Assembly: GCA_964557955.1 (NCBI GenBank)
Contig: CAZLCS010000022.1
Coordinates: 19,019 to 83,018 of the forward strand
From: JALOOX01 sp964557955
GTDB taxonomy: Bacteria > Desulfobacterota > Syntrophobacteria > Syntrophobacterales > Syntrophobacteraceae
Direction of reading: 5' to 3'
DNA: 64,000 nt
The position numbers and the translations under genes were made by a program. The notes beneath the pieces are model-generated. The model worked only from the letters and a program-made list of their open reading frames with translations. It did not search any database and was not told the DNA's origin. This document shows, piece by piece, positions 1-8,103 of the stretch (the stretch's first letter is position 1; each line of letters starts with the position of its first letter).

Positions 1-516
1 AAGTCGCTGCTGCCCGTCCTGGTTGTCGTGGGACGCTTGATCGGCCTCAGGAAGGAACAGGTCCAGCACGCCTTCGTCGCCGTCAACAACGAGCTGGTTC
101 TGGCGCAGTGCAGGAACGGCCACCCGCCACGCAGTGTTTTGCTGCTCATGCCCCATTGCCTCCAGGATTCGGAGTGTGACGTCAAGATCACCCACCGGGT
201 GGAGAAGTGTAAACGTTGCGGCAAGTGTCCCATCAAAGGCTTGCTTGAGATCGCAGGAAAATATCACGTGGACCTTGCGGTGGCGACCGGAGGCACTATT
301 GCTCGGCGCATCGTAATGGAGAAGCGGCCCGACCTTATCATTGCGGTGGCCTGTGAACGGGACCTGACCAGCGGCATCCAGGACACAACCCCTCTGCCCG
401 TCTACGGCATATTCAACGAAAGGCCGTTCGGGCCCTGTTTCAATACGCGTGTCGCCCTGGACCGCGTCGAAAAGGTCCTGCACGAAATCAGCTCGATGAA
501 CCGAGAAGCCTCATGA
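1..516 (+). CDS. DUF116 family protein (5' end outside the window)
   Basis: The reading frame is open from the first base, so the gene begins upstream of the window. A GTG at 28 is an internal codon or at best an alternative start. The visible 171 residues end with a Cys-rich region (CKRCGKCPIK) followed by a Rossmann-like stretch with ATGGTIARR and a CERDLTSG segment, the pattern I associate with DUF116. Residues before the GTG are hydrophobic (LLPVLVVV), consistent with the membrane segment usual near the N-terminus of this family. The stop overlaps the rsmB start by 4 bases (ATGA), so the two genes are translationally coupled. The function of DUF116 is unknown; its Cys cluster suggests metal or Fe-S binding, which is inference. 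Confidence 0.8.
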   Translation, partial: KSLLPVLVVVGRLIGLRKEQVQHAFVAVNNELVLAQCRNGHPPRSVLLLMPHCLQDSECDVKITHRVEKCKRCGKCPIKGLLEIAGKYHVDLAVATGGTIARRIVMEKRPDLIIAVACERDLTSGIQDTTPLPVYGIFNERPFGPCFNTRVALDRVEKVLHEISSMNREAS

Positions 517-1859
517 TCACTGCCAGACTCCTGGCCTATCAGATCCTCCTTCACCTCGACCAGAAGCCCTCACAACCCGATCGACTCATACGATCCCTCA
601 TGGGGCGCCATTCCGGACTGGATGTGCGGGACCGGGCCTTGCTGACGGAGCTCGTTTACGGAACCTTGCGATGGCAGGGACGTCTGGACTGGCACATCGA
701 CCAGCTGAGTCGGGTCAAGCCGGCAAAGATACAGCCTGGAATCCGCATCATCCTGCGCTTGGGGCTCTACCAGATTCTTTTCCTCGAGCGCGTTCCGGTC
801 CATGCGGCCATCAATGAAGCCGTGAAGATCACCAAGTCTCTTCATCCCGCGCACCTGGTCGGATACGTCAACGGCATATTGAGGGAAGCTGCTCGACGTG
901 AGAATCGCTGGGACTATCCCCAGGTTGGGGAAGACGCGGTCCTGCATCTTTCCGTCATGACGTCGCACCCGCCCTGGTTCGTCCGCCGATTCCTGCCCGA
1001 GCTGGGCTTCGATGAAATGCTTCAACTTTGTGATGCCGATAACACCGTCGCTCCATTGACAGTGCGTGTCAACACTGTGAAAGCTGAGCCGGAGCAGGCG
1101 ATCGATTGGCTGAAGGAGCATGGATACCAGGTAGAGCGCTCGCCGTATCTCGAGGACGCCCTGAGAATTCATGGGATTCGTTCGGATCTGTCGCGGCTCC
1201 CGATTTACGAGGACGGGTGGCTGCAGGTGCAGGATGAGGCATCACAGATTATCGGAAGGCTTCTCTCGCCGCGCGAGGGGGAACGGGTATTGGATCTCTG
1301 TGCCGGCTTTGGTGGAAAGACGACCCATATCGGTGCTCTCATGAGGAACATGGGAGAGATCGTAGCCGTCGATGCGTCGGCGTGGAAGCTGGAAGAGCTC
1401 AAGCGAAACGGATCTCGACAGGGAGTCGGCCCGGTCATTACGGTATCCGGTGACCTGATGGATCTCTCTCCCCGGAAGCTGGGAAAGTTCGACCGGGTGC
1501 TCCTGGATGCTCCCTGCACAGGGTCCGGCACCCTGCGGCGTAACCCGGACATCAAATGGCGCCGGCACCCGAAAGATCCCTACCGCTTTTCCCAGGTTCA
1601 GAGACAATATATCGAGAAGGCTGCCGAGCTCGTTCGAGAGGGTGGGGTGCTTGTCTATGCAACCTGCAGTCTGTTCGGCGAGGAAAACGAAGCCGTCGCC
1701 GACCACTTCACGGGTCTGCATCCTGACTGGATGCGGGAGCACGCCGGAAGCTACCTGCCCGCGAGCTGCCGGAGCATGATCCAGGGGGACTACTACCGGT
1801 CCTGGCCGCACCGGCATGGGATCGACGGTTTCTTCGGGGCCCGATGGAAGAGGGCTTAG
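513..1859 (+). CDS. rsmB: 16S rRNA (cytosine-967-C5)-methyltransferase RsmB
   Basis: This 448-residue protein has the two-domain build of RsmB (Sun/Fmu). An N-terminal NusB-like RNA-binding domain (about residues 1-135) is followed by a SAM-dependent Rossmann methyltransferase domain. Motifs seen are DLCAGFGGKTTH (SAM binding), DAPCTGSGTLRRNPD (motif IV with its conserved Cys) and VYATCSLFGEENE (motif VI with the catalytic Cys). The family methylates C967 of 16S rRNA in the cytoplasm. The length is normal. The start overlaps the end of the DUF116 gene by ATGA. Downstream lies a copy of repeat A, and metG converges from the other strand. Confidence 0.95.
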   Translation: MITARLLAYQILLHLDQKPSQPDRLIRSLMGRHSGLDVRDRALLTELVYGTLRWQGRLDWHIDQLSRVKPAKIQPGIRIILRLGLYQILFLERVPVHAAINEAVKITKSLHPAHLVGYVNGILREAARRENRWDYPQVGEDAVLHLSVMTSHPPWFVRRFLPELGFDEMLQLCDADNTVAPLTVRVNTVKAEPEQAIDWLKEHGYQVERSPYLEDALRIHGIRSDLSRLPIYEDGWLQVQDEASQIIGRLLSPREGERVLDLCAGFGGKTTHIGALMRNMGEIVAVDASAWKLEELKRNGSRQGVGPVITVSGDLMDLSPRKLGKFDRVLLDAPCTGSGTLRRNPDIKWRRHPKDPYRFSQVQRQYIEKAAELVREGGVLVYATCSLFGEENEAVADHFTGLHPDWMREHAGSYLPASCRSMIQGDYYRSWPHRHGIDGFFGARWKRA

Positions 1860-1875
1860 CGCAGGTCATCACAGA

Positions 1876-2008
1876 AGAGTGTCCACCTCTCGAGTCGTCA
1901 TTCCGGCAGTCTTCTGGCCGGAATCCACAAGAAAGCTGGGTGCCGGCTTAAAGATTGCCGGCAAGACGAGCGGCGAAATGGACATCTTTTTCTGTGGAGG
2001 TGTACTTA
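1876..2008 (+). repeat. Repeat family A, copy 1 (MITE-like, about 133 bp)
   Basis: The element begins AGAGTGTCCACCTCTCGAG and ends CTGTGGAGGTGTACTTA. The two ends are imperfect inverted repeats of each other (GTCCACCTC against GTACACCTC). Internal landmarks are GGAATCCACAA, GCCGGCTTAAAGATTGCCGG and GACGAGCGGCGAAATGGA. The same element recurs at 45309-45514 (inverted), 50019-50168 and 63944-64000 (inverted, cut by the window end). It lies between the convergent rsmB and metG genes, in non-coding DNA. It carries no open reading frame of its own, so it would need an enzyme supplied elsewhere if it moves. Confidence 0.85.
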
Positions 2009-2033
2009 GCGCGGACGCTCCCGCATTCGTTGA

Positions 2034-3974
2034 TCAGCTGACCCGACAGCCAGCGGTCACCGACTGCTCGGTGGTGACGAGTCGCAGGGTTTCTCCATCC
2101 CGGACGGCCAATACCATCCCGTGGGATTCGATGCCCATGAGCTTTGCCGGCTGCAGATTGGCCACCACAATGACCTGCCTTCCGATGATGTCCTCGGGCT
2201 TGTGGGACTGCGCAATACCCGCGACCACCTGGCGCTCTTCGCCGATATCCACGATGAGCCGCAGGAGCTTTTTGGACTTGGGGACGGGCTCGGCGTGCTT
2301 CACGATGCCGGCTCTCAGATCCACGTTCTGGAACTGCTCGAAGGAGACGGTCGCCTTCAGAAAGGGCGCCACCTGAGTCGCCTTGGCAGGAGTCCTGGGA
2401 GGTGGCGGGGTGCTCCGTTCTTTCGGCATTTGGGCCTTCAGGTCGATCCTCGGGAAGAGCGCTTCACCCTTCACGACGGGAGTGCCCTCCTTGAGGATTC
2501 CCCAACGGGTGTCTTCCTCGAATCTAAGGTCCATGGCCTTCCTGGAACTTCCCAGCCGATCGAGCATCTTCTCCGCCGTCTGCGGCATGAAAGGAGAGAT
2601 CAACGCCGCCGATACACGGTTCAGCTCCAGAAGGGAGCGAATCACCGTGAGCAGTCTCGATCGTTGGCCATCATGCTTGGCCAGGTTCCATGGGCCCACG
2701 GAGTCGATGTACTTGTTGGCCGCGTTGAGACTTTCCCAGACAGCCATCAAAGCTTTGTGAAAACCGAGCTTCGGCACTTCCTCCCGGAACTGGCGTTTTG
2801 AGTCTTCCAGTTGCTGAACGAGCTCTTTTTCGGGCGCTTCGAGCTCAGAGGCAAAGGGAGGGACTCGGCCGCCGACGTATTTATCCGTCATGGCCAGGGT
2901 TCGACTGAAGAGGTTGCCCAGGTCGTTGGCCAGATCCGCATTGAGTCGCTGGACCAGCGCTTCCTCGCTGAAGCCGGCATCCAGTCCGAACACCATTTCT
3001 CGCAGGAGAAAATACCGGAAGGCGTCCAGCCCGTAAGTCTCCACCAGCTCAAGGGGCCGAACGACCGTCCCTTTGCTCTTGCTCATCTTCCCTTCGTTGA
3101 TCTTCCAGTAGCCGTGTACATTGAGGTGCCGGTAGGGGGAGATGCCTGCCGCCTTGAGCATTGTCGGCCAGTAGATGCCGTGGGGTTTCAGAATGTCTTT
3201 GGCGATGAGATGCTGGACGCTCGGCCAGTAACGCCCGAAAGGTTCGCCGTCGGGATAGCCCAGGGCCGAAACGTAGTTGATGAGGGCGTCGAACCAGACG
3301 TAAGTGACGTAGCGGTCGTCGAAGGGCAGGGGGATCCCCCAGCTGAGGCGCTCGACTGGCCGCGAGATGCACAGGTCCTCAAGGGGCTCGCGCAGAAAGG
3401 CGAGCACCTCGTTTCGGTAGCGTTCCGGACGGATGAATTCGGGATTCTGCTCGATGTAATCAATGAGCCAGGACTGGTACTGGCTCATGCGGAAGAAATA
3501 GTTGGCCTCCTCCCTCTCGACGGGTTCCTGGTCGTGGTCCGGGCACTTTCCGTCCACGAGCTCCCGCTGGGTGTAGAATCGCTCGCACCCGACACAGTAT
3601 AATCCCTTGTAGGAGCTGAAATAGATTTCACCGGACTCGTAGACCTTTTGAAGGATGTATTGCACCGTGCGGACGTGATCGGGATCCGTGGTGCGGATGA
3701 AGTGGTCGTGGCTGATGTTGAGCCGGGGCCAGGTGTCCCGAAAAATCCCGCTGATTCGATCGACGTATTCCCTGGGGCCTACCCCCGCACTTGTCGCGGC
3801 TTGAACGATTTTGTCTCCATGTTCATCCGTTCCCGTGAGGAAGAAGGTTTCACAGCCCATCAGGCGGTGGAAGCGGTTCAGGACGTCGGCGACGATGGTG
3901 GTGTAGGCGTGGCCGATGTGAGGCTCGGCATTAACGTAGTAAATGGGAGTCGTGATGTAGAAAGGTTTCGTCAT
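2034..3974 (-). CDS. metG: Methionyl-tRNA synthetase (MetG, with C-terminal tRNA-binding domain)
   Basis: This class I aminoacyl-tRNA synthetase of 646 residues charges tRNA-Met. The HIGH signature is at residues 19-22 (EPHIGHAYTT), and KMSKSKG marks the second catalytic loop. A zinc knuckle-like segment CVGC...CPDH lies near residue 125, with His replacing the fourth Cys as in some family members. A C-terminal EMAP/Trbp111-type tRNA-binding domain (VDLRAGIV to the end) follows a Pro/Thr-rich linker. The length is normal for the dimeric form. It is the last gene of the minus-strand cluster yhaM-like, holB, ricT-like, metG. Its ATG directly abuts the ricT-like stop codon. Confidence 0.96.
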   Translation of the reverse strand: MTKPFYITTPIYYVNAEPHIGHAYTTIVADVLNRFHRLMGCETFFLTGTDEHGDKIVQAATSAGVGPREYVDRISGIFRDTWPRLNISHDHFIRTTDPDHVRTVQYILQKVYESGEIYFSSYKGLYCVGCERFYTQRELVDGKCPDHDQEPVEREEANYFFRMSQYQSWLIDYIEQNPEFIRPERYRNEVLAFLREPLEDLCISRPVERLSWGIPLPFDDRYVTYVWFDALINYVSALGYPDGEPFGRYWPSVQHLIAKDILKPHGIYWPTMLKAAGISPYRHLNVHGYWKINEGKMSKSKGTVVRPLELVETYGLDAFRYFLLREMVFGLDAGFSEEALVQRLNADLANDLGNLFSRTLAMTDKYVGGRVPPFASELEAPEKELVQQLEDSKRQFREEVPKLGFHKALMAVWESLNAANKYIDSVGPWNLAKHDGQRSRLLTVIRSLLELNRVSAALISPFMPQTAEKMLDRLGSSRKAMDLRFEEDTRWGILKEGTPVVKGEALFPRIDLKAQMPKERSTPPPPRTPAKATQVAPFLKATVSFEQFQNVDLRAGIVKHAEPVPKSKKLLRLIVDIGEERQVVAGIAQSHKPEDIIGRQVIVVANLQPAKLMGIESHGMVLAVRDGETLRLVTTEQSVTAGCRVS

Positions 3975-4784
3975 CTACTTTCCTTTACTCTCCTTTGGAA
4001 CGGGATCGAGTTTCTTTTCGACTTCCCTGCCGTCCTCGAGGAGGACGGTATAGGTCCTTTCCAGGACATTCTGGCGAATGACCTTGCCGCGACCTTCGGG
4101 CACCTCGATCTTCTTGCCGATTTTGGGCATGTCCTTCTTCAGTTCCCGATAAGTGTCGTATTCATACTGAAGGCAGCACATGAGACGGCCGCAGGCGCCC
4201 GAAATCTTGGTGGGATTCAGACTGAGATTCTGTTCTTTGGCCATCTTGATGGAGACGGCGTGGAAGTTCTTGAGGAAGGTTGCGCAGCAGAGGGGTCGCC
4301 CGCAGCTGCCGAGACCCCCGACCATCTTGGCCTGGTTGCGGATGCCGATTTGCCTCAGTTCCACCCGAGTTCTCAATCGCCGCACCAAATCCTTGAGCAG
4401 CTCGCGAAAGTCCACCCGGCCTTCAGCGGTGAAATAGAAGATGATTTTGCTGCCGTCGAAGAAATATTCGACGTCCACCAGGTTCATGGCCATCTTGTGG
4501 GCTTCGATTCGCTCAATGCAATAAGCCCGAGCATCCTGTTCGAATTCCCTGTTGGATTCGAGCTTCTGGATCTCCTCGGGCCTCGCCGGGCGCTCGATCT
4601 TCTTGATGTCGTTTCTGGCGCAGCAGCAGACTTGAGGGTAGCCGACTTCGACCACCTGCCCCAGTCCGGTTCCCTGTTCCGTCTTGACCAGGACATAGTC
4701 CCCCTTTTTTACCGTGTGCTCCCCCGCGTCAAAGAAGTAGGTTTTACCTCCAGGTCGGAAGCGAATACCGATGACTTTCTCCAT
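3975..4784 (-). CDS. PSP1-domain protein, RicT/YaaT-like
   Basis: A 269-residue PSP1-domain protein. Cys-rich motifs are visible (VCCCARND, SCGRPLCCATF, ACGRLMCCLQYE), as in Bacillus YaaT/RicT, whose complex with other Ric proteins binds 4Fe-4S clusters and affects RNA processing and sporulation. No RicA or RicF partner is seen here, so the role in this organism is open. The start codon lies inside the end of holB (41-base overlap) and the stop abuts metG. Linkage holB-yaaT is also known in Firmicutes, which supports the assignment. A C-terminal KOW/SH3-like tail (GRGKVIRQNVLERTYTVLL) follows the core. Confidence 0.88.
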   Translation of the reverse strand: MEKVIGIRFRPGGKTYFFDAGEHTVKKGDYVLVKTEQGTGLGQVVEVGYPQVCCCARNDIKKIERPARPEEIQKLESNREFEQDARAYCIERIEAHKMAMNLVDVEYFFDGSKIIFYFTAEGRVDFRELLKDLVRRLRTRVELRQIGIRNQAKMVGGLGSCGRPLCCATFLKNFHAVSIKMAKEQNLSLNPTKISGACGRLMCCLQYEYDTYRELKKDMPKIGKKIEVPEGRGKVIRQNVLERTYTVLLEDGREVEKKLDPVPKESKGK

Positions 4785-5763
4785 TAATGGTTTTCCTTAT
4801 GGCCAAGCAAACGCCTTCAAGAACCAGCTGTTTATTGGCGTTCACCCGAAGCTGCTGATGAGCCTGTTCAACGAGGTCGAACAGGTGGAAGAGTTGTTCG
4901 ACCATCCCGTCTGCGGGTGCGTTGGCTGCGTGATCTCCTGCACATCCTGAAGGTCTGAGTCGAGCTCTTTCCAGTTGGTCGTAAATCGCATCCCGCAACC
5001 AGAGTTTAATACATTCCAGATCCTCGTCCAAGCCTCGGGCTTCCTTGGCCCACTTCGCGGTCAGTGAGAACAGGTCGACCATGCCGGAAGCTCCGAGCTG
5101 CTGAATGCGGGTTCTGATCTCTTCATGCGCACTTATCACTTTTTTGTCTGCAAGCTGTCTCGCCCGCTCGAGACTTCCGGAGGCCAGACGGGCTGCTTTC
5201 CGGGCGGTGTCGGCATCCAGGCCGTCCTCCTCTGTGAGAACGTGCTCGATGATGCTCGCATCGAGGGGTTGGAAGCGAATGTGACAGCAGCGCGAGACGA
5301 TGGTAGGCAGGATCATCCTCGGCTCGAGAGAGATGAGAATGAACACGTTCTGCCTGGGGGGCTCCTCCAGGATCTTGAGAAAGGCATTGGCCGCCTCCTC
5401 TTTCAGATCGTGTGCATCTTCAACCACCACAACGCGCCACGGCGACTCGAAGGGGCGATATCGCAGCCGCTCCTTGATTTGGCGGATCTGGTCGATCTTG
5501 ATGAACGCCCCATCCTTTTTCACCCGCAGTAGATCGGGGGCCAGTGAGGACTCGATCTTCCGACAGGAGGAGCATTGTCCACAGAAGTCCCCTTGCTGCA
5601 CCTGCGAGCAATTGAGCAGTTTCGCAAAAGCAAGGGCGATCCGGCTCTTTCCGATCCCGGCTTCACCGGTGAACAGGAGCGCGTGGGGGATGCGCGATCC
5701 GGCGGCCATCTTCTGAAGCAGCATTTTGGCTCTCGTCTGGCCTGGGATCGCGATCATCGACAT
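4744..5763 (-). CDS. holB: DNA polymerase III delta' subunit
   Basis: A 339-residue AAA+ clamp-loader subunit. It has a Walker A loop (GEAGIGKS, about residues 34-41), a zinc-binding Cys group (CGQCSSCRKIE plus an upstream Cys), a Walker B-like VVVVEDAHDL, and the SRC sensor motif (IVSRCCHIRF). As part of the gamma complex, the protein loads the beta clamp during replication. The assignment as delta' rather than gamma/tau rests on its length and its position beside the RicT-like gene. It starts 17 bases after the stop of the upstream HD-domain gene and overlaps the next gene by 41 bases, so it sits in an operon. Confidence 0.9.
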   Translation of the reverse strand: MSMIAIPGQTRAKMLLQKMAAGSRIPHALLFTGEAGIGKSRIALAFAKLLNCSQVQQGDFCGQCSSCRKIESSLAPDLLRVKKDGAFIKIDQIRQIKERLRYRPFESPWRVVVVEDAHDLKEEAANAFLKILEEPPRQNVFILISLEPRMILPTIVSRCCHIRFQPLDASIIEHVLTEEDGLDADTARKAARLASGSLERARQLADKKVISAHEEIRTRIQQLGASGMVDLFSLTAKWAKEARGLDEDLECIKLWLRDAIYDQLERARLRPSGCAGDHAANAPADGMVEQLFHLFDLVEQAHQQLRVNANKQLVLEGVCLAIRKTINGESHRYSLPTWR

Positions 5764-5780
5764 GGGCTTATTTGACTTTC

Positions 5781-6896
5781 CTAGGATTGAGTGGTTTCGT
5801 TCACGTCAGGGGCGGAATCCCCGGTCCCACCTGTTTTCCTTGAGTCCACGAATGGCGGCTTGGCCGTTGGATTGTCTTTCCACAGGCGCAATTGTTGAGC
5901 TCCCGGATTGCCCGAAGCGTCTCCGTCGGCTTCAAGCTCGATGGGAGGCGGGGTGCCTCGAAAGATGAACCTCTGCAAAGCAGGCTGATAAACACTCCAG
6001 GTGGACCCGGTGTCGCGCAAACCGTCCACAATGCGGTTGAGCGTGTTCATTTTGGCGTCCAAATCGTCTACAAAATGGAGGGCGAAAGCCTCACGGGTCA
6101 TGGGCAGCTTGACGGCGCCGAACTCGTGCTCGCCATGGTGGCTCAGAATCAGGTGCTTCAGAAGGACCGCCTGTTCCGGGGGAAACGCTGCGATGGAACG
6201 GATCTTGTCCTCGACTATCTGGACACCCAGGATCATATGCCCCAGCAACCGTCCCGAGTCGGAATAGTCGATGGCCAGATCATAGGTGAATTCATCGATC
6301 TTGCCGAGGTCATGCAGGAGGGCGCCGGCGATGAGCAGGTCGCGGTTCAATGTCGCATAATGCCTGGCCATGAGGGAGGCCAGTGTCGCCACCGAAACGG
6401 TGTGCTCCAGCAATCCTCCCAGGTAAGCGTGATGCATGGATTTTGCGGCCGGAGCACGCCTGAAGCGATCCATCAGCGGACGGTCATCAAGAATGGCCTG
6501 CATGAGCAGGCGCAGCGGAGGGCTCTTGATGGCGGCGACCGTGCGCTTCAACTGCTGGTACAAAACGTTGAGGTCCAGGGGACAGACGGGCAGAAAATCC
6601 CCGGGGTCCACGGCCCGGCGATCCAGTGGTTCAACCTGCAGGATGTTCAGCTGAAGCTCACCCTTGTAGCTCTCACAGCGGCCGGTGATGGATATGGCTT
6701 CGCCCACGGTTATGAGCGGTTCCAATGCTTCCGCATTTTCCCAAATGCGGCCGACCACTTCCCCCGTTCTGTCCACGAGCCGAAGCGTGACGAAGCTGGC
6801 TCCGCTGCGCGTCACGCGGAGCTGCTTTTCGGTCACCACGAAAGACGACACGACCTCATGGTTGGGTTTGAGCTCCGTGATAAAGATTTTGGCCAC
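5781..6896 (-). CDS. OB-fold/HD-domain protein, YhaM-like 3'-5' exoribonuclease
   Basis: From the chosen GTG at 6896 the protein has 371 residues. That start has a Shine-Dalgarno AAGGAAG five bases upstream and gives an N-terminus (MAKIFITEL) that begins directly in the OB-fold; an upstream ATG would add 24 unlikely residues. The OB-fold (about 1-95) is followed by an HD metal-phosphohydrolase domain with HHAYLGGLLEHT, LLHDLGKIDE and a later SHHGEHEFG. This architecture is that of YhaM, a 3'-5' exoribonuclease in Bacillus. The C-terminal tail is Pro/Ala-rich and poorly conserved in appearance. It is the first gene of the holB-metG operon. Confidence 0.85.
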   Translation of the reverse strand: MAKIFITELKPNHEVVSSFVVTEKQLRVTRSGASFVTLRLVDRTGEVVGRIWENAEALEPLITVGEAISITGRCESYKGELQLNILQVEPLDRRAVDPGDFLPVCPLDLNVLYQQLKRTVAAIKSPPLRLLMQAILDDRPLMDRFRRAPAAKSMHHAYLGGLLEHTVSVATLASLMARHYATLNRDLLIAGALLHDLGKIDEFTYDLAIDYSDSGRLLGHMILGVQIVEDKIRSIAAFPPEQAVLLKHLILSHHGEHEFGAVKLPMTREAFALHFVDDLDAKMNTLNRIVDGLRDTGSTWSVYQPALQRFIFRGTPPPIELEADGDASGNPGAQQLRLWKDNPTAKPPFVDSRKTGGTGDSAPDVNETTQS

Positions 6897-6979
6897 AAAG
6901 CTTCCTTTAGGCTGTAAACTTGAATACTCAAGTGTTGCGCATCGGTCCCCGGCTGGATCTTCAGACACAATCGATCTCT

Positions 6980-7006
6980 ATAATATAGGTTATAAGATGG
7001 TGTCAA
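6980..7006 (-). promoter_or_regulatory. Candidate sigma-70 promoter for the yhaM-holB-ricT-metG operon
   Basis: On the minus strand TTGACA (7006-7001) is followed after 15 bases by TATTAT (6985-6980). The distance to the GTG at 6896 leaves a leader of about 75 bases. The spacer is two bases shorter than ideal, so this is a candidate only. Confidence 0.45.
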
Positions 7007-7104
7007 ACTGTGGCGTGAGGACCAGGAAGACGGCTGGCACTTGCTTCGAGGTCTCGCCTTCAATAAAATGGTAAGGAAACGTTCGACCAAAGCGGAGCCG
7101 TGAA

Positions 7105-8103
7105 ATGGAAATCATCGCCAAACTGGGAAGCCTGCTCGGCCTTTCCTTTATTTCCGGGATCAATCTCTACGCGACGGTCGCCGTGGTGGGCCTGTGCACC
7201 AAGTACAACCTGGTGCAGGGACTGCCCGCCGGGTTTGAGGTCCTGGCCAACGATGCAGTGATTTTTGTCGCCATCCTTCTTTACCTGATGGAATTCCTGG
7301 TGGACAAGGTGCCCGGGCTGGACACCCTCTGGGATTTCATCCACACCCTGATTCGCCCCCTGGGAGGAGCCATGCTGGCCCTCATGCAGGTGGGTAATGC
7401 GACGCCCGCCGTGGAGGTCATCGTGTTCATGCTGGGGGCCAGCCTTGCCTCAGCTGCCCACGTCACCAAAGCGGGAACGCGACTGATCATCAATACCAGC
7501 CCTGAGCCCGTCTCCAACTTTCTCGTGAGCCTGGCAGAAGATGTCGGCGCATTCGGTCTCGCCTATGTGAGCCTGGCATATCCTCGTGTCAGCCTCGTGA
7601 TCACTGTGGCCCTGCTGATCGTCATAGGCCTGTTGCTGCCCCTCATTTTCCGGACCGTTCGAATGCTCTTTTCGGCCATCTGGTTCCGCCTGAAATGTGC
7701 TTTATGGAAGGAGGCCGCCTGGATGCAGACTCGATCGCCGTCTTACGCACTGGATGCCTATTTTGACCGAGTCAGGGAGGAGGAGGAAAAGCTCATTTGG
7801 ACTGCAAGGTCCTATGCGCTGCGAATCCCCCAGGTCCCGCGTTCGACCGCCCTGGAAGTCATGGTCACCTCCAAGGCCATCTACCTCACATTCAGGCGCA
7901 GGTTCCGCAGGCAATCCGTGAGGCTGCCGCTCGATGACATCGAGCTGCAGAAGATCTATCCGGGAATCCTCATGTCACGGTGGATGATTCGAACTTCGAG
8001 GGGGGACTGGCTCCTCAACATTTACAGGCCGCTCACCCAGACTTTGCCTGTAGATCTGAAAGGGATGGTCGCGCTCGATGAAAAACTCCAGCCCGTACTC
8101 TAA
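7105..8103 (+). CDS. DUF4126 membrane protein with C-terminal cytoplasmic extension
   Basis: A 332-residue protein. Residues 1 to about 195 are a multi-spanning membrane domain of the DUF4126 type, beginning with the GLSFISGINLYAT motif, including GASLASAAHVTKAGTR, and ending in a strongly hydrophobic LVITVALLIVIGLLLPLIF helix. The remaining 130 residues are soluble, charged and strand-rich (EEKLIWTARSYALRIP, LEVMVTSKAIYLTF), reminiscent of a bacterial PH-like domain; that comparison is mine by eye. Most DUF4126 proteins I know stop after the membrane part. The gene overlaps the next (GTPase A) by 26 bases and leads a four-gene operon. Function unknown. A GGAG lies 7-10 bases before the ATG. 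Confidence 0.8.
   Translation: MEIIAKLGSLLGLSFISGINLYATVAVVGLCTKYNLVQGLPAGFEVLANDAVIFVAILLYLMEFLVDKVPGLDTLWDFIHTLIRPLGGAMLALMQVGNATPAVEVIVFMLGASLASAAHVTKAGTRLIINTSPEPVSNFLVSLAEDVGAFGLAYVSLAYPRVSLVITVALLIVIGLLLPLIFRTVRMLFSAIWFRLKCALWKEAAWMQTRSPSYALDAYFDRVREEEEKLIWTARSYALRIPQVPRSTALEVMVTSKAIYLTFRRRFRRQSVRLPLDDIELQKIYPGILMSRWMIRTSRGDWLLNIYRPLTQTLPVDLKGMVALDEKLQPVL

Noticed and set aside
1816..2376. Plus-strand open frame running through repeat A into DNA opposite metG
   Set aside because: It begins inside the end of rsmB, crosses the repeat and is then antisense to metG. Similar peptides at other repeat copies arise from the repeat itself.
3648..4787. 379-residue plus-strand open frame opposite metG and the PSP1 gene
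   Set aside because: It is antisense to two well-recognised proteins and no motif or ribosome-binding site supports it.
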